From Mycolicibacterium flavescens (lineage in GTDB: Bacteria > Actinomycetota > Actinomycetes > Mycobacteriales > Mycobacteriaceae): a stretch of DNA of 64,000 bases. Below are positions 13,604 to 22,560 of the stretch, in pieces. The stretch lies in assembly GCF_001722335.1 (NCBI RefSeq), contig NZ_MIHA01000005.1, forward strand, positions 124,001 to 188,000. Direction: 5' to 3'. The notes under the pieces are model-generated. The model worked only from the letters and a program-made list of their open reading frames with translations. It did not search any database and had not been told where the DNA came from. The position numbers were made by a program, and so were the translations under genes. Numbering within the stretch: the stretch's first letter is position 1; each line of letters starts with the position of its first letter.

Positions 13604-13630
13604 ACCTCCGACCGTGCCCTCCGCCCTTCT

Positions 13631-13692
13631 CGCGAGCAGACACAGAGTCGCACAGAATTCGCCTAGAGCGTGCGATTCTCTGTCTGCTCGCG
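13631..13692. terminator. Long inverted repeat between minus-strand genes
   Basis: The arms 13631-13653 and 13670-13692 are complementary at 21 of 23 positions around a 16-base loop. The outer part of each arm reads CGCGAGCAGACA. The hairpin lies 28 bp past the stop of the FabD2-position gene and is probably its transcription end. Confidence 0.7.
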
Positions 13693-13720
13693 CAACAAGG
13701 GCGCAACAAAGCGTGACCCG

Positions 13721-14272
13721 TCAGTGCCGGTGCGTGTTGTCGGGCTGGCGCGGGTCACCGGGGTGCTCGTAGCCCGGCGCCAGGTCGACGACGGCCGCGC
13801 ACCGCGCGTCGAGCCAGCGGCGGAACTCCCGACGACGCGCGGCGGCACGCAGATGCTCGGCGGCTTCACAATTGTTGAACCGCAATGGGTTTCGCGACTG
13901 ATACGACGCCACCTGCGACTCAGTCACCTCGACCGCGGTGGTGACGTCGACGTACACCGCCCGCGCCAGCGGGTCCGCCAGCACCGACGCCGCCACACTG
14001 CCGATCTCCATCCGCACGGTCATGTCGGGCAACAGGTCGGCTTCGTCCGGCGCACCGTCGGCGGTCAGTCCGCGCGTCGCGGCCTCGTCGGCGAGCACCC
14101 GTTCGGTCACCGCCAACTGGGTCAGCCACCGCCGCAACTGCCGGCCCTCGCTGGTGCCCGGGCGCGGCAGCGAAGGCGCGATCCGCGACGCCCGCAACCG
14201 CGCCTCCCTGGCGTCGATCTCGGCGATGGGTACGGGCACCCCGGCCACCGTCGCGGCCACCTCGACGCTCAT
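13721..14272 (-). CDS. Small cytosolic protein in the Rv0649 (fabD2) position, DUF7158-like
   Basis: This 183-residue protein starts at ATG 14270-14272, which overlaps the mannosidase stop as ATGA, so the two are translationally coupled. By gene order it corresponds to M. tuberculosis Rv0649, named FabD2, but no GHSxG malonyltransferase elbow is visible. The pattern VAGVPVPIAEIDAREA near the N-terminus and VTESQVASYQSRNPLRF near residue 140 instead resembles the N-terminal helical region of SurA/parvulin-like chaperones, without a peptidyl-prolyl isomerase domain. The function is unknown; a helper of the mannosidase is conceivable from coupling alone. Confidence 0.7.
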   Translation of the reverse strand: MSVEVAATVAGVPVPIAEIDAREARLRASRIAPSLPRPGTSEGRQLRRWLTQLAVTERVLADEAATRGLTADGAPDEADLLPDMTVRMEIGSVAASVLADPLARAVYVDVTTAVEVTESQVASYQSRNPLRFNNCEAAEHLRAAARRREFRRWLDARCAAVVDLAPGYEHPGDPRQPDNTHRH

Positions 14273-17200
14273 CGCACGGTCACCTTCACCGCCGGCGAGT
14301 ACACCAGCTGCCCCGCCGCGCCGACCCGCACCAGCGCCCACCACTCGCCGGGGTCCACCCACTCCGGCGGCGCGACGTCAAACTGAAGCGAAATCGTCCC
14401 CCGCGCGGGGATTTCCGCACCAACCGCCGCCGGTCCCATCCACTCCCAGGTGCCCCACGGGGTGATCAGGTGCGCCTCAGCCGCGATGTCGGCGTGCGCG
14501 TCGGTGCCGACGGTCACGCTCAGCGACGCCGTCTCACCGGCGGCCACCTCGACCGCCTCCGGCCCGGAGACCAGGCGCAGCATGCGGTCCTCGGGCGTCG
14601 CATCGACCGCGACGACGCACACGTCCTCGACGACCTGCCGCCACGACGGCGGGATCGGATCGTGCGCACCGGTCAACGCCAGTTCGGCCCGCACCGGATA
14701 CAGCCCGGGCTCAGCCCCGTCCGGTGGTGTGACGACGACGGCCGTGTCGACGTATCCGCCGGGCGGCAACATGAACGGCAGCACATTCGGTTCGGCCGTC
14801 CACCCGCGCGGGCACAGCATCCGCACCCGGCCGTGCAGCACCTCGTCGGTGCAGTCGCTGGCGACGGTGAGCCGAAGCCGAACCGCGCCATCGGCGATCA
14901 CGTGCACCGGATGCAGGTGCGCGACCGCGGGCAGACCACCCAGCGGGGCCGGTCCGCGGTTGTGCAGCCAGTACCGCGCGTACAGCGGCTGCGCCTGTTC
15001 GGCGTCCGGCGCCAGCACGACGTGGTCGGCCTCGACCATCCGCGGCAGGTCCAGCCGGGTCAGTGTGGTGGCCACCTCGAAGCCCTGCAACTCCAACACG
15101 TTGCTGACCTGCACCCGCGGTTGCTCGAGCAGATCGACGCGCGCGGCCCGCACCTCCCGCAACCGCGACCTGACCAGCACATCCGTTTCCGCGCCCAGAG
15201 TTTCGACCAGGCGCATCGCCACCCCGTCGGACGGGTGGACGGCCTGGCTGCGCCCGCGGGCCAGCGGATTTCCCGCCGCCTTGAGCGCGCCGAGCCGCAC
15301 CACTCCCTGCGGCTCGACCTCCAGAAGCGTTCCCACGAACGGCAGGCTGCCGCCGACGTTGCGCCGCTCGCTCACCGGTAGTAGCGGCCGTGAGAAGTCG
15401 GCGCTGAGCGCGGGCATACGCATCCGCCGCCAGTCCCCGTCGCCGCTGACCACCGCGTACTCGAAGGTGTGCGTCCAGTGCTGCAGCTGGAAGTTCGACC
15501 CGTCGGGTGCGGTGCGTCGCGGCGGGTCGATCCATGTGCCCGACGGCCATCCGGTGCACGACCGCATCAGCGAAAGATGCATCGTCCCATCGGATTCCAC
15601 CGCAAAGCCGGGGATACCACGGTTGAGCACCGCGACGGTGCGGTCCTCGAAGCCGCCGATGTCCGCCGGCGCACGCTGATCAACGGTGATCTCGAAGTCC
15701 TCGAGGTCCTCAGCCACCGCCGTCACCACGTCCTCGCCCGCGATGATCAGCAGCGGCAGCGCCCGCACCCCGCGCAGATCGGCGCCGGGCACCCACACCG
15801 ATTCCAGTGGAGCGGCCGGCGGCACCCACACCCGCGCCGCCCCGGTCTCGCGCAGCTGCCGGTGCAGCTCCTCGGTGTAGAGCTGAGGGGCCTCGGCGAG
15901 AACCGCTGCGGCAAAGGCGTTCTCCGTGGGCCCGCCGATCACGATGCGGGTGTCGGGCAGGTTCGAGTCGACGGTCAGGTCGCCGTAGCGCGGGCCCGTC
16001 GCCGAACTGCACGTCGCGGTGACGCCGGCGCGGGCCAGCGCGACGATCAGCGGACGCGCCAGGTGCGGCTCCGGCGCGACGACCTCGGCCACCGACACCG
16101 CGCATGTCGACGCGCCCACCCGGATCCGCGCCGGCGACGACAGCCCGAACCAGCCGTAGGCCGGATTGTCCAGTGTCCAGGGGTGTTCGGCGGAGTCGAC
16201 GGCCGAGTCACCCGCGTGCAGCAGCGCGAATCCTCGTCCGATCACCGCGTCGCCGACCTCGCTGACCGGCCGCGCGCCCGGGATCGGGCAGGGCCACCGC
16301 AGCCGCAGCAGCCGGTCCTCGCCGGTGAACTCGTCGATCCTGGTCGAGCAGTCCACCCGGGCCACCTCGTCCCACAGGGTCAGGGTCTGCGTGTAGCGCA
16401 ACAGATTCCCGATGCGGCCCTGCACGACGAGCTTCGATCCCAGCGGCCCCCGGTACGCCTGCACCGATGCCGGGGCCGACGACGAAACCACTACGGGGCC
16501 GCGCGGCAGCAGATGCCATGGCCCCTCCCCCGCTTCCGGGTGCGCGGGATACTCGTCGTAGACGGCCAACTCGTTGCCGACCCGCCCGCCGGCCAACAGC
16601 TCCCGGCCCGAGTCGACCAGCGAGTCGACCGCCCCGCCGCGGTCCGGGTCCACCCGCAGCCGGTACCGCGAGTTGGCGATCTCGTTGCCATCCACGGTTT
16701 CCCATCCCGACGTGCTACCCGACTCCTCGATCCGGTACGACCGCCACCCCAGCGACGGGATGTTGCGCGCCAGGAAGCTCACCGAGCGTCCGTCGACGTG
16801 CGTGGGCACCTCCGCGCCCTCGGCGTCGAGCACCCGGACCCCGCCCGACGGAATCCTGACGGTCACTACATCAGATCGCCAGTGTGCCAACGAGTTCCAC
16901 ACGACGATGTCACCGTCGACGGCCCCGGACATCACGGCGAGCGCGTTGTCGCGAGCGGTGCGGCCCAGTTCCCAGGCATCGCGCCAACCGGTCAGCAGGT
17001 CGAGGTACACCTGATCGGACTCGCTGCCGGTGATCGCGTCGTGGTGGGCGCCGTAGATCAGCTGTACCCACGCCTTGGCCAGCGCCGCCTGCGGATAGGT
17101 CGCACCGCCGAGCAGTCCGGCGCACACCGCGAACTTCTCGGCGTCGAGCACCGCGTCCTCGGCCGCCCGGTTGGCCTGTTTGGTGTCGATATAGGAGACG

Positions 17201-18381
17201 TCCTTGCCGGTGTAGATCGGGTTCATGTCGCGGGTCTGCGGCGAGGCCGCCACACCGCGCAAGTCCATCTCCGCGCGCACCGCGGCGAAGAACTCGCTGG
17301 GCAGCGCGCACACGAACCGCGGCCACGTGTAACGCCACGACCGGTGAATCTCGGTGACCCACTTGTTCGGTGGCGTGTAGTCGGTGCCGACGGGCAGTAG
17401 CACGTTTCGGGTCAGCGCCACCTTCTTCAGTGACAGGAACAGTCCGTAGGTTTCGGCTGAGGCGTCCTCCAGCGTCGGCGCCGAGTCCATCCACCAGCCC
17501 GCCGCGTAGTGCGCGGGCATGTAGTGCGTGAGCAGCCCGCGCCCCGACGGCGCGATCCACTCGAACTCGCTGGCGAACTGCATCCGCGACGGGTCACCGC
17601 CGCCGGCCATCGGGCCCCACTGGTGGTGCGGTCCGCGGGCCCACGAACTCGAGGTCAGCCCGGCGTCGGCGGCCATCCCCGGAAACTGCGGGTCGTGGCC
17701 GAACGCGTCGAGCTGCCACGCCGTGGCGGGCAGAGCGCCGAGCACGTCGCGCTGAAAACCGAAGCCGTGCACGAAGTTCCGGATTGTCGTCTCGGGACTG
17801 GTCAGGTTGGTGTTGGGCTCGTTGTAGGTGCCGCCCATGATCTCGACGCGGCCCTCGGCGATGAAGCGGCGCAGGTCGTCGCGCTCCTCGGGGTGGGTGT
17901 CCCAGAACGGTTTGAGGTAGTCGACCTCGGCGAGCACGAACTTGTATTCCGGTTCCCGACGCGCCATTTCGAGGTGCGCGCTGACCAGGTCGAAGCCGTT
18001 GGTCTGCCGGCACCGGCCCGGCGGGTCCTCGCTCCACACGCTGGTGTACGCGGCCTGGGTGTTCCACCACACCGGGTCGTAGTGGAAGTGGCTGACCATG
18101 AACATCGTCCAGCCCGGCTCGGCGACGGTGAATTCGAACGGCGTGATGTCGTCGCTGGTGACGACGCGCGCCGCCCGCCGCTGCCCGACCACCGCGCCGG
18201 CCACCACCACCGGCACCTCGACCGCCTCGGAGCCCGCGGCCGCGTGCGCATGTCCGCTCAGCCCGTCGCCGTCGACACGGACCTCGCCGCCGCCGCCGGT
18301 GAAGGCGACGCGCACGATCTGCAGCGGCGCGTCGGCCGGCCCGACGAACAGTTCCGTCGACTCCGCCGAGGTGACCCGCAC
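14269..18381 (-). CDS. GH38 alpha-mannosidase, large
   Basis: This 1370-residue glycoside hydrolase family 38 enzyme is equivalent by position to M. tuberculosis Rv0648. Catalytic and zinc-binding motifs are all visible: HFHYDPVWW (H98, D102), WQLDAFGHD with the nucleophile D225, and AHHDAITGSESDQ. An N-terminal beta domain of about 85 residues precedes the catalytic barrel, and the second half is all-beta with a C-terminal sandwich (TISLQFDVAPPEW). No signal peptide is seen, so it probably acts in the cytoplasm on mannosides such as recycled lipomannan or manno-oligosaccharides; that substrate is inferred. Confidence 0.9.
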   Translation of the reverse strand: MRVTSAESTELFVGPADAPLQIVRVAFTGGGGEVRVDGDGLSGHAHAAAGSEAVEVPVVVAGAVVGQRRAARVVTSDDITPFEFTVAEPGWTMFMVSHFHYDPVWWNTQAAYTSVWSEDPPGRCRQTNGFDLVSAHLEMARREPEYKFVLAEVDYLKPFWDTHPEERDDLRRFIAEGRVEIMGGTYNEPNTNLTSPETTIRNFVHGFGFQRDVLGALPATAWQLDAFGHDPQFPGMAADAGLTSSSWARGPHHQWGPMAGGGDPSRMQFASEFEWIAPSGRGLLTHYMPAHYAAGWWMDSAPTLEDASAETYGLFLSLKKVALTRNVLLPVGTDYTPPNKWVTEIHRSWRYTWPRFVCALPSEFFAAVRAEMDLRGVAASPQTRDMNPIYTGKDVSYIDTKQANRAAEDAVLDAEKFAVCAGLLGGATYPQAALAKAWVQLIYGAHHDAITGSESDQVYLDLLTGWRDAWELGRTARDNALAVMSGAVDGDIVVWNSLAHWRSDVVTVRIPSGGVRVLDAEGAEVPTHVDGRSVSFLARNIPSLGWRSYRIEESGSTSGWETVDGNEIANSRYRLRVDPDRGGAVDSLVDSGRELLAGGRVGNELAVYDEYPAHPEAGEGPWHLLPRGPVVVSSSAPASVQAYRGPLGSKLVVQGRIGNLLRYTQTLTLWDEVARVDCSTRIDEFTGEDRLLRLRWPCPIPGARPVSEVGDAVIGRGFALLHAGDSAVDSAEHPWTLDNPAYGWFGLSSPARIRVGASTCAVSVAEVVAPEPHLARPLIVALARAGVTATCSSATGPRYGDLTVDSNLPDTRIVIGGPTENAFAAAVLAEAPQLYTEELHRQLRETGAARVWVPPAAPLESVWVPGADLRGVRALPLLIIAGEDVVTAVAEDLEDFEITVDQRAPADIGGFEDRTVAVLNRGIPGFAVESDGTMHLSLMRSCTGWPSGTWIDPPRRTAPDGSNFQLQHWTHTFEYAVVSGDGDWRRMRMPALSADFSRPLLPVSERRNVGGSLPFVGTLLEVEPQGVVRLGALKAAGNPLARGRSQAVHPSDGVAMRLVETLGAETDVLVRSRLREVRAARVDLLEQPRVQVSNVLELQGFEVATTLTRLDLPRMVEADHVVLAPDAEQAQPLYARYWLHNRGPAPLGGLPAVAHLHPVHVIADGAVRLRLTVASDCTDEVLHGRVRMLCPRGWTAEPNVLPFMLPPGGYVDTAVVVTPPDGAEPGLYPVRAELALTGAHDPIPPSWRQVVEDVCVVAVDATPEDRMLRLVSGPEAVEVAAGETASLSVTVGTDAHADIAAEAHLITPWGTWEWMGPAAVGAEIPARGTISLQFDVAPPEWVDPGEWWALVRVGAAGQLVYSPAVKVTVR

Positions 18382-18407
18382 GCCCCGACCCTACGTGCCG
18401 TACTCAT

Positions 18408-18468
18408 GGTGAGAAGACGCAAAATGCCCCAATCCGCCGAAAAGTAGGTCACTTTGCGTCTGCTCGCC
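18408..18468. terminator. Inverted repeat between EEP gene and mannosidase
   Basis: The arms 18408-18423 (GGTGAGAAGACGCAAA) and 18453-18468 (TTTGCGTCTGCTCGCC) match at 14 of 16 positions. The right arm shares the string GCGAGCAGAC (reverse strand) with the hairpin at 13631. It lies just past the stop of the minus-strand EEP gene. Confidence 0.55.
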
Positions 18469-18471
18469 AGC

Positions 18472-19242
18472 TCACCGGACCACATCGACGACCAGCGCCC
18501 GGTGATCGCTGATCGGCAGCTCGGGCGTGCAGCAGCGCGAAACGCGCAGCGAGCGGTCGTCGGTCAGGATGTGGTCGAGCTGACGGTCGGGCGCGTCGGC
18601 GGGAAACGTGCATCCCGAGGCCAGCGGCCGCAGCCGGGTCCACCGCTGGATCGCCTGCGGCACCATGTTCAGGTCGCCCATCAGCACCCGCGGCGCCGGG
18701 AAGCCCTGCAGGTCGCGCACCAGCCGGCGCAACTGCATCCGGTTCCAGCCCGGCACGAACGACAGGTGCGTATTGGCGACGGTCATCGGCCCGAGCGGGG
18801 TGTCCAGGCAGCCGACCATCGCCGCGCGCGGTTCCTCGTCGACGATCTGCACGCGGTTGGGCCCCGGCAGATACATCGGGAACGGCACCGGAATCCGCGG
18901 CAGCCGCAGCACCTGCCACGACTCGGCGGGAAACCGCGACAGCAGCGCGATGCCGTAGGCCGCGGTGCCGGGCTGCTCGTCGCCGGTGGCGGCCATCCAG
19001 GTGGCGCCCGGTGTCCCGGAGATCGCCGCGACGAACCGGTGGCTGACCGCGCCCATCGCCTCGGCGGCCACCGCGGTCAGGTCGGCCATCCCCGAGCGCG
19101 GCTGATCCAGGTCGACCTCCTGCAGAGCCAGCACGTCGGCGTCGAGTTCGCGCACCGCCTCCACGAGCCGGTCCCGGTGAACCAGGCCGTCGCGGACGGT
19201 GCGGCCGTGCAAGATGTTGAAGGTGGCCATCCGCATCTGCAT
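18472..19242 (-). CDS. Endonuclease/exonuclease/phosphatase family protein
   Basis: This 256-residue cytosolic enzyme has the EEP (DNase I-like) fold. The family motifs run in order: TFNILHG (metal-binding Asn), LALQEVDLDQPRSG (catalytic Glu), NTHLSFVPG, LMGDLNMVP (Asp/Asn), DHILTDD and the terminal SDHRALVVDV (catalytic His). It could hydrolyse nucleic acid, phospholipid headgroups or inositol phosphates; the sequence does not decide. The ATG at 19242 is used, but ATG codons three and five residues in are equally possible. Confidence 0.85.
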   Translation of the reverse strand: MQMRMATFNILHGRTVRDGLVHRDRLVEAVRELDADVLALQEVDLDQPRSGMADLTAVAAEAMGAVSHRFVAAISGTPGATWMAATGDEQPGTAAYGIALLSRFPAESWQVLRLPRIPVPFPMYLPGPNRVQIVDEEPRAAMVGCLDTPLGPMTVANTHLSFVPGWNRMQLRRLVRDLQGFPAPRVLMGDLNMVPQAIQRWTRLRPLASGCTFPADAPDRQLDHILTDDRSLRVSRCCTPELPISDHRALVVDVVR

Positions 19243-19296
19243 GGGTACTAGCTACCCACAATGACCGCTAGGTGATCAGTCGGCCCCGGGAGAGTA

Positions 19297-19848
19297 GTGG
19301 CTGCGAGAAACGATGATCTGCGCGACGCGCTCAAACGCGCCGCGTCCGCGCTGCGCGCTGCGGGCCCGGACTTCGCGTTGGCGGGCAGCTACGCGCTGTG
19401 GGTGTTCGGCGGGCCCGAACCGGTGCACGACGTCGATTTCGTCGTCGCCGAACCCGACACCGAGAAGGCCGCCGCGACGCTGGAGGAAGCCGGCTTCCGC
19501 GTCGAGCGCACGCCGGAGGACTGGTTGTTCAAGGCGTGTGTCGAGGACGACTTCGTCATCGACGTGCTGCATCGCCTCAACGGTGTCCCGGTCGACAAGG
19601 AGAAGGTCCTGGCCGCCGAGGAGCACGACGTCATGGCGATCCGGATGCGGGTGCTGCCGCCGACCGAGGTGTTGACCGAGAAGCTCAACTCGCTCAACGA
19701 ACACCACTGCGACTTCGCGGCGCTGCTGCCCGGTGTGCGGGCGGTGCGCGAACAGCTGGACTGGGACCACATCCGCGAAGCCACCGCCGACAACCCGTTC
19801 GCGGCGGCGTTCCTGATGCTGGCCGACCGCCTCGAACTCACCGGCTGA
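19297..19848 (+). CDS. Nucleotidyltransferase-fold protein (MNT/AbiEii-like)
   Basis: This 183-residue protein starts at GTG with GGGAGAG just upstream. It has the nucleotidyltransferase signature LAGSYALWVFGG followed by the metal-binding pair HDVDFVV and a later ...DDFVIDVL acidic residue. This fold occurs in aminoglycoside adenylyltransferases and in type IV or MNT-HEPN toxin-antitoxin systems. No HEPN or AbiEi-like partner is adjacent, so a toxin role is not supported here. Its 3' end overlaps the convergent WYL regulator by 11 bp. Confidence 0.75.
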   Translation: MAARNDDLRDALKRAASALRAAGPDFALAGSYALWVFGGPEPVHDVDFVVAEPDTEKAAATLEEAGFRVERTPEDWLFKACVEDDFVIDVLHRLNGVPVDKEKVLAAEEHDVMAIRMRVLPPTEVLTEKLNSLNEHHCDFAALLPGVRAVREQLDWDHIREATADNPFAAAFLMLADRLELTG

Positions 19849-20791
19849 CGCTGCGCTGCAGCCGCACCGACACCGTCTCCACCGCCCGCACCACGTCCTC
19901 GGGTTCGAGCACCTCGAAGTCGCAGCCGACCGTCGCGAAGTAGAACACCATGCGTTCGGGGTCGTCGGCGCCGGTGGTGACGACGCACGCGTCGGGGCCG
20001 TCCGGTTCGATGCTCACCGATGCAGGTGAGAAGTGTTGCGCAACAACACTTTGCGGGGCGTGGAATCGGACCCGCGCGACATACGGGTACGGCGAGCTGC
20101 TGATCGCGCGCTGCACGTAGGTGGCCGCGTCGGGCGCCTCGCGCGGGGTGAACGTGCTGCCGGCGGCGCGCACGTCGGCCATCCGGTCCAGCCTCAGGCT
20201 GCGCCAGTCGGACTTGTCGCGGTCGTACGCCAGCAGGTACCAGCGCCGCCCGGTGGTGACCAGTTGGTACGGCTCGAGACGACGGTGGGTGGCGTTGCCG
20301 CGGATGTCGACGTAGTCGGCGGTGACGTGCTCGTGGTCGCGGCACGCGCGGGCCAGGGTCATCAGCACATCGGGGGCGACGGGGGTGTCCGACGACGAGG
20401 CGAGGCTGACGGTCGAGTCGTGCACCGCGGCGACCTGTGAGCGCAGCCGCGACGGCATCACCTGGTCGAGCTTGCTCAGCGCCCGCAGCGCCGACTCGCC
20501 GACCCCGGCGATCGTCCCGCCCGCCGCCAGCCGCAGGCAGACCGCCATCGCGACGGCCTCGTCGGGGTCGAGCAGCAGCGGCGGCAGTGCCGCGCCCGCG
20601 CCGAGTTGGTAGCCGCCGCCGTGGCCCTTGCTGGCGTGCACGGGATAGCCGAGGTCGCGCAGGCGTTCGACGTCGCGGCGCACGCTGCGGGTGGTCACCA
20701 CGAGCCGCTCGGCGAGCTCGTCGCTGGTCCACACCCGGCGGCTCTGCAGCAGCCCGAGCAGCTGCAGCACCCGGCTGGTGGTCTCCGACAT
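19838..20791 (-). CDS. WYL-domain HTH transcriptional regulator (YafY type)
   Basis: This 317-residue regulator has an N-terminal winged helix (residues 5-60, TSDELAERLVVTTRSVRRDVERL), a central WYL domain with GRRWYLLAYD and the partner LRLDRM, and a C-terminal WCX-type extension. WYL regulators usually sense a ligand through this domain and bind palindromes near their own gene. It is divergent from two DinB genes, and the 156-bp spacer holds two near-identical palindromes, so autoregulation and control of the DinB pair are likely. Confidence 0.9.
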   Translation of the reverse strand: MSETTSRVLQLLGLLQSRRVWTSDELAERLVVTTRSVRRDVERLRDLGYPVHASKGHGGGYQLGAGAALPPLLLDPDEAVAMAVCLRLAAGGTIAGVGESALRALSKLDQVMPSRLRSQVAAVHDSTVSLASSSDTPVAPDVLMTLARACRDHEHVTADYVDIRGNATHRRLEPYQLVTTGRRWYLLAYDRDKSDWRSLRLDRMADVRAAGSTFTPREAPDAATYVQRAISSSPYPYVARVRFHAPQSVVAQHFSPASVSIEPDGPDACVVTTGADDPERMVFYFATVGCDFEVLEPEDVVRAVETVSVRLQRSVSR

Positions 20792-20812
20792 CCGCCCAGC
20801 GTGTCACAGTTT

Positions 20813-20829
20813 TAGGACAGTTTCTGTCC
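20813..20829. promoter_or_regulatory. Putative WYL-regulator operator, site 1
   Basis: TAGGACAGTTTCTGTCC contains the perfect palindrome GGACAG-TTT-CTGTCC and lies 22 bp before the regulator start. It matches site 2 (read on the other strand) at 16 of 17 positions, which supports a protein-binding site. Confidence 0.6.
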
Positions 20830-20906
20830 GCTGTTGGCGACTTTTTCCAGCTGGCGTGCGCCGTGCCGGTACAGCGCCCACCGGCGAGTCATGCATCCAT
20901 CTAGTC

Positions 20907-20927
20907 ATAGGACCGAAACTGTCCTAT
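20907..20927. promoter_or_regulatory. Putative WYL-regulator operator, site 2
   Basis: ATAGGAC-CGAAACT-GTCCTAT has perfect 7-bp arms and ends 20 bp before the first DinB gene. Read on the minus strand it carries TAGGACAGTTTCGGTCC, almost identical to site 1. Confidence 0.65.
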
Positions 20928-20947
20928 AGCCCTGCGAAGCTCAGAGC

Positions 20948-21481
20948 ATGAGCACAACAATCACCAACGAGCTCGCCGAGCAGAGCGACTTCCACTGGAC
21001 GAGGTTCCTGCGGCCGCGGTTCCAGGGGCTCACCGACGACGAGTACTTCTGGGAGCCGGTGCCGAACTGCTGGACCGTGCACCGCGACGGGTCGATCGAC
21101 TTCGCCGACCCCGAACCGCAGCCGCCGCCGTTCACCACAATCGCCTGGCGCATGGCCCACCTCATCGTCGGTGTGTTCGCGATGCGCAACCACAGCCATT
21201 TCGGCGCGCCGCCCGCCGACTACCAGAGTTGGTCCTACGCCACCGACGCCGCGACCGCGCTGCGCCAACTCGACGAGCAGTACCAGACCTGGATCGACGG
21301 CGTGCGGGGACTGTCGGCCGATGATCTCAATCGGCCGTGCGGACCGGCCGAGGGCCCCTACGCTGACTATCCGATGATCGCGCTGGTCCTGCACATCAAC
21401 CGCGAGTTCATTCACCACGGAGCCGAAATCGCTTGCATCCGAGACCTTTACACCCACACCACCAACCGAGAGGGACATTAA
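20948..21481 (+). CDS. DinB-family protein
   Basis: This 177-residue four-helix-bundle protein is of the DinB/DUF664 type. Metal-binding His positions fit the family: MAHLIVGV in the central helix, and HINREFIHHGAEIA near the C-terminus. Many actinobacterial DinB proteins are thiol-dependent transferases using mycothiol, though this one could also be non-enzymatic. It is the first gene divergent from the WYL regulator, and the next DinB gene starts 2 bp after its stop, so the pair form an operon. Confidence 0.85.
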   Translation: MSTTITNELAEQSDFHWTRFLRPRFQGLTDDEYFWEPVPNCWTVHRDGSIDFADPEPQPPPFTTIAWRMAHLIVGVFAMRNHSHFGAPPADYQSWSYATDAATALRQLDEQYQTWIDGVRGLSADDLNRPCGPAEGPYADYPMIALVLHINREFIHHGAEIACIRDLYTHTTNREGH

Positions 21482-21483
21482 CC

Positions 21484-22086
21484 ATGCCAGGAATGCCGCC
21501 GCCGGCCGCCGACGAACGCCAGACGCTGATCGAGTTTCTGGCTTTCCAGCAGAATGCGTTCTTCTCGGTGGCGTACGGGTTGACCGACGAGCAGGCGCGC
21601 TCGACGCCGTCGGTGAGCGCGCTGTCGATCGGCGGGTTGGTCAAGCACGCCGCCGGCGTGCAGAAGGGCTGGACCGAGCGGATGGCTGCGGCGCCGGACT
21701 TCCCGCCCAAGGACGAGCGCCCGATGGACGAGATCATGGCCGAGTACGCCGACCAGTATGTGATGCGCGACGACGAGACCCTCGCCGGCCTGCTCGACGC
21801 GCTGCGGGCACAGAACGAGCTGACGCTGCAGACGCTTCGCGAAGCCGACCTCACGACGCCGGTGCCGGTGCCGCACGAGGTGCCGTGGTTCCCCCACGAC
21901 ATCGACCACTGGGACGTCCGATGGGCCGCGATGCATCTGATCGAGGAGCTCTGCCGGCACGCCGGCCACGCCGACATCATCCGCGAATCCATCGACCGCG
22001 CAACGATGTACGAGTTGATGGCCGCCAGCGAGGAGTGGCCGGAGACCGACTTCATCAAGCGGTGGCGCCCCGCTGTGGTGTCATAG
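21484..22086 (+). CDS. DinB-family protein (DUF664-like)
   Basis: This 200-residue second DinB protein has conserved features GGLVKHAAGVQKGW (first metal His region) and DVRWAAMHLIEELCRHAGHADIIRE (C-terminal helix with two His). The ATG at 21484 follows AGAGGGAC by eight bases; an in-frame extension upstream lies inside the previous gene and is not needed. It is cotranscribed with the preceding DinB gene under the WYL-type regulator. The substrate is unknown; mycothiol-dependent detoxification is the family-based guess. Confidence 0.85.
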   Translation: MPGMPPPAADERQTLIEFLAFQQNAFFSVAYGLTDEQARSTPSVSALSIGGLVKHAAGVQKGWTERMAAAPDFPPKDERPMDEIMAEYADQYVMRDDETLAGLLDALRAQNELTLQTLREADLTTPVPVPHEVPWFPHDIDHWDVRWAAMHLIEELCRHAGHADIIRESIDRATMYELMAASEEWPETDFIKRWRPAVVS

Positions 22087-22431
22087 CTCGTCGCCGCACA
22101 GTCGGTCCCAGAACGAGCGGAGGTCGCCGTCGACCGCCATCGCGGCGGCCTCCTCGCGCAGGTCGAGCGCGTGCTGGTGGATGTAGTGCTCGGTGGAGCG
22201 CGGCATTGCGCCTGGCCCGTAGTGGCCGCGCCGGAGACGACGGACCCGGCCGCGCCGGACCTCCCACCGCAGGGCGTCGGACACCGTCTTCGAGGGCCGG
22301 CCCGCGACCGTGAACAAGTGGTAGTCGAGTAGCTCGAGCAGCGCGTCGACACTGCTCGGCCCGTGCACCGCGAGATACGTCGTCAACACATGGCGTAGCT
22401 CGGTGCCGCGCAACACCTTCCGTTGCGTCAT
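22081..22431 (-). CDS. Small winged-helix-like hypothetical protein
   Basis: This 116-residue protein starts at ATG 22429-22431; the longer frame upstream has atypical composition and is excluded. The central part (SSVDALLELLDYHLFTVAGRPSKTVSDALRWEVRRGRVRRL) reads like a winged helix with a basic recognition helix and wing (RRLRRGHYGPG). I do not recognise a named family. Its 3' end overlaps the convergent DinB gene by 6 bp. DNA binding is inferred from pattern only. Confidence 0.65.
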   Translation of the reverse strand: MTQRKVLRGTELRHVLTTYLAVHGPSSVDALLELLDYHLFTVAGRPSKTVSDALRWEVRRGRVRRLRRGHYGPGAMPRSTEHYIHQHALDLREEAAAMAVDGDLRSFWDRLCGDEL

Positions 22432-22560
22432 ACCTCGAAGGTCGCATCCCGGACCGACACAAACGGCGTCGCCGGGGCCGGCCCTGTGGACAACTCGGCC
22501 CCGCCGGCAACCCCGCCCCACCGGCCACCCGCGCGTCCTCCGGGAGGTATGTGCTCTCTC

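Noticed and set aside
19297..19848. Type IV / MNT-HEPN toxin-antitoxin system
   Set aside because: Only a nucleotidyltransferase fold is present; no HEPN or AbiEi-type partner lies beside it.
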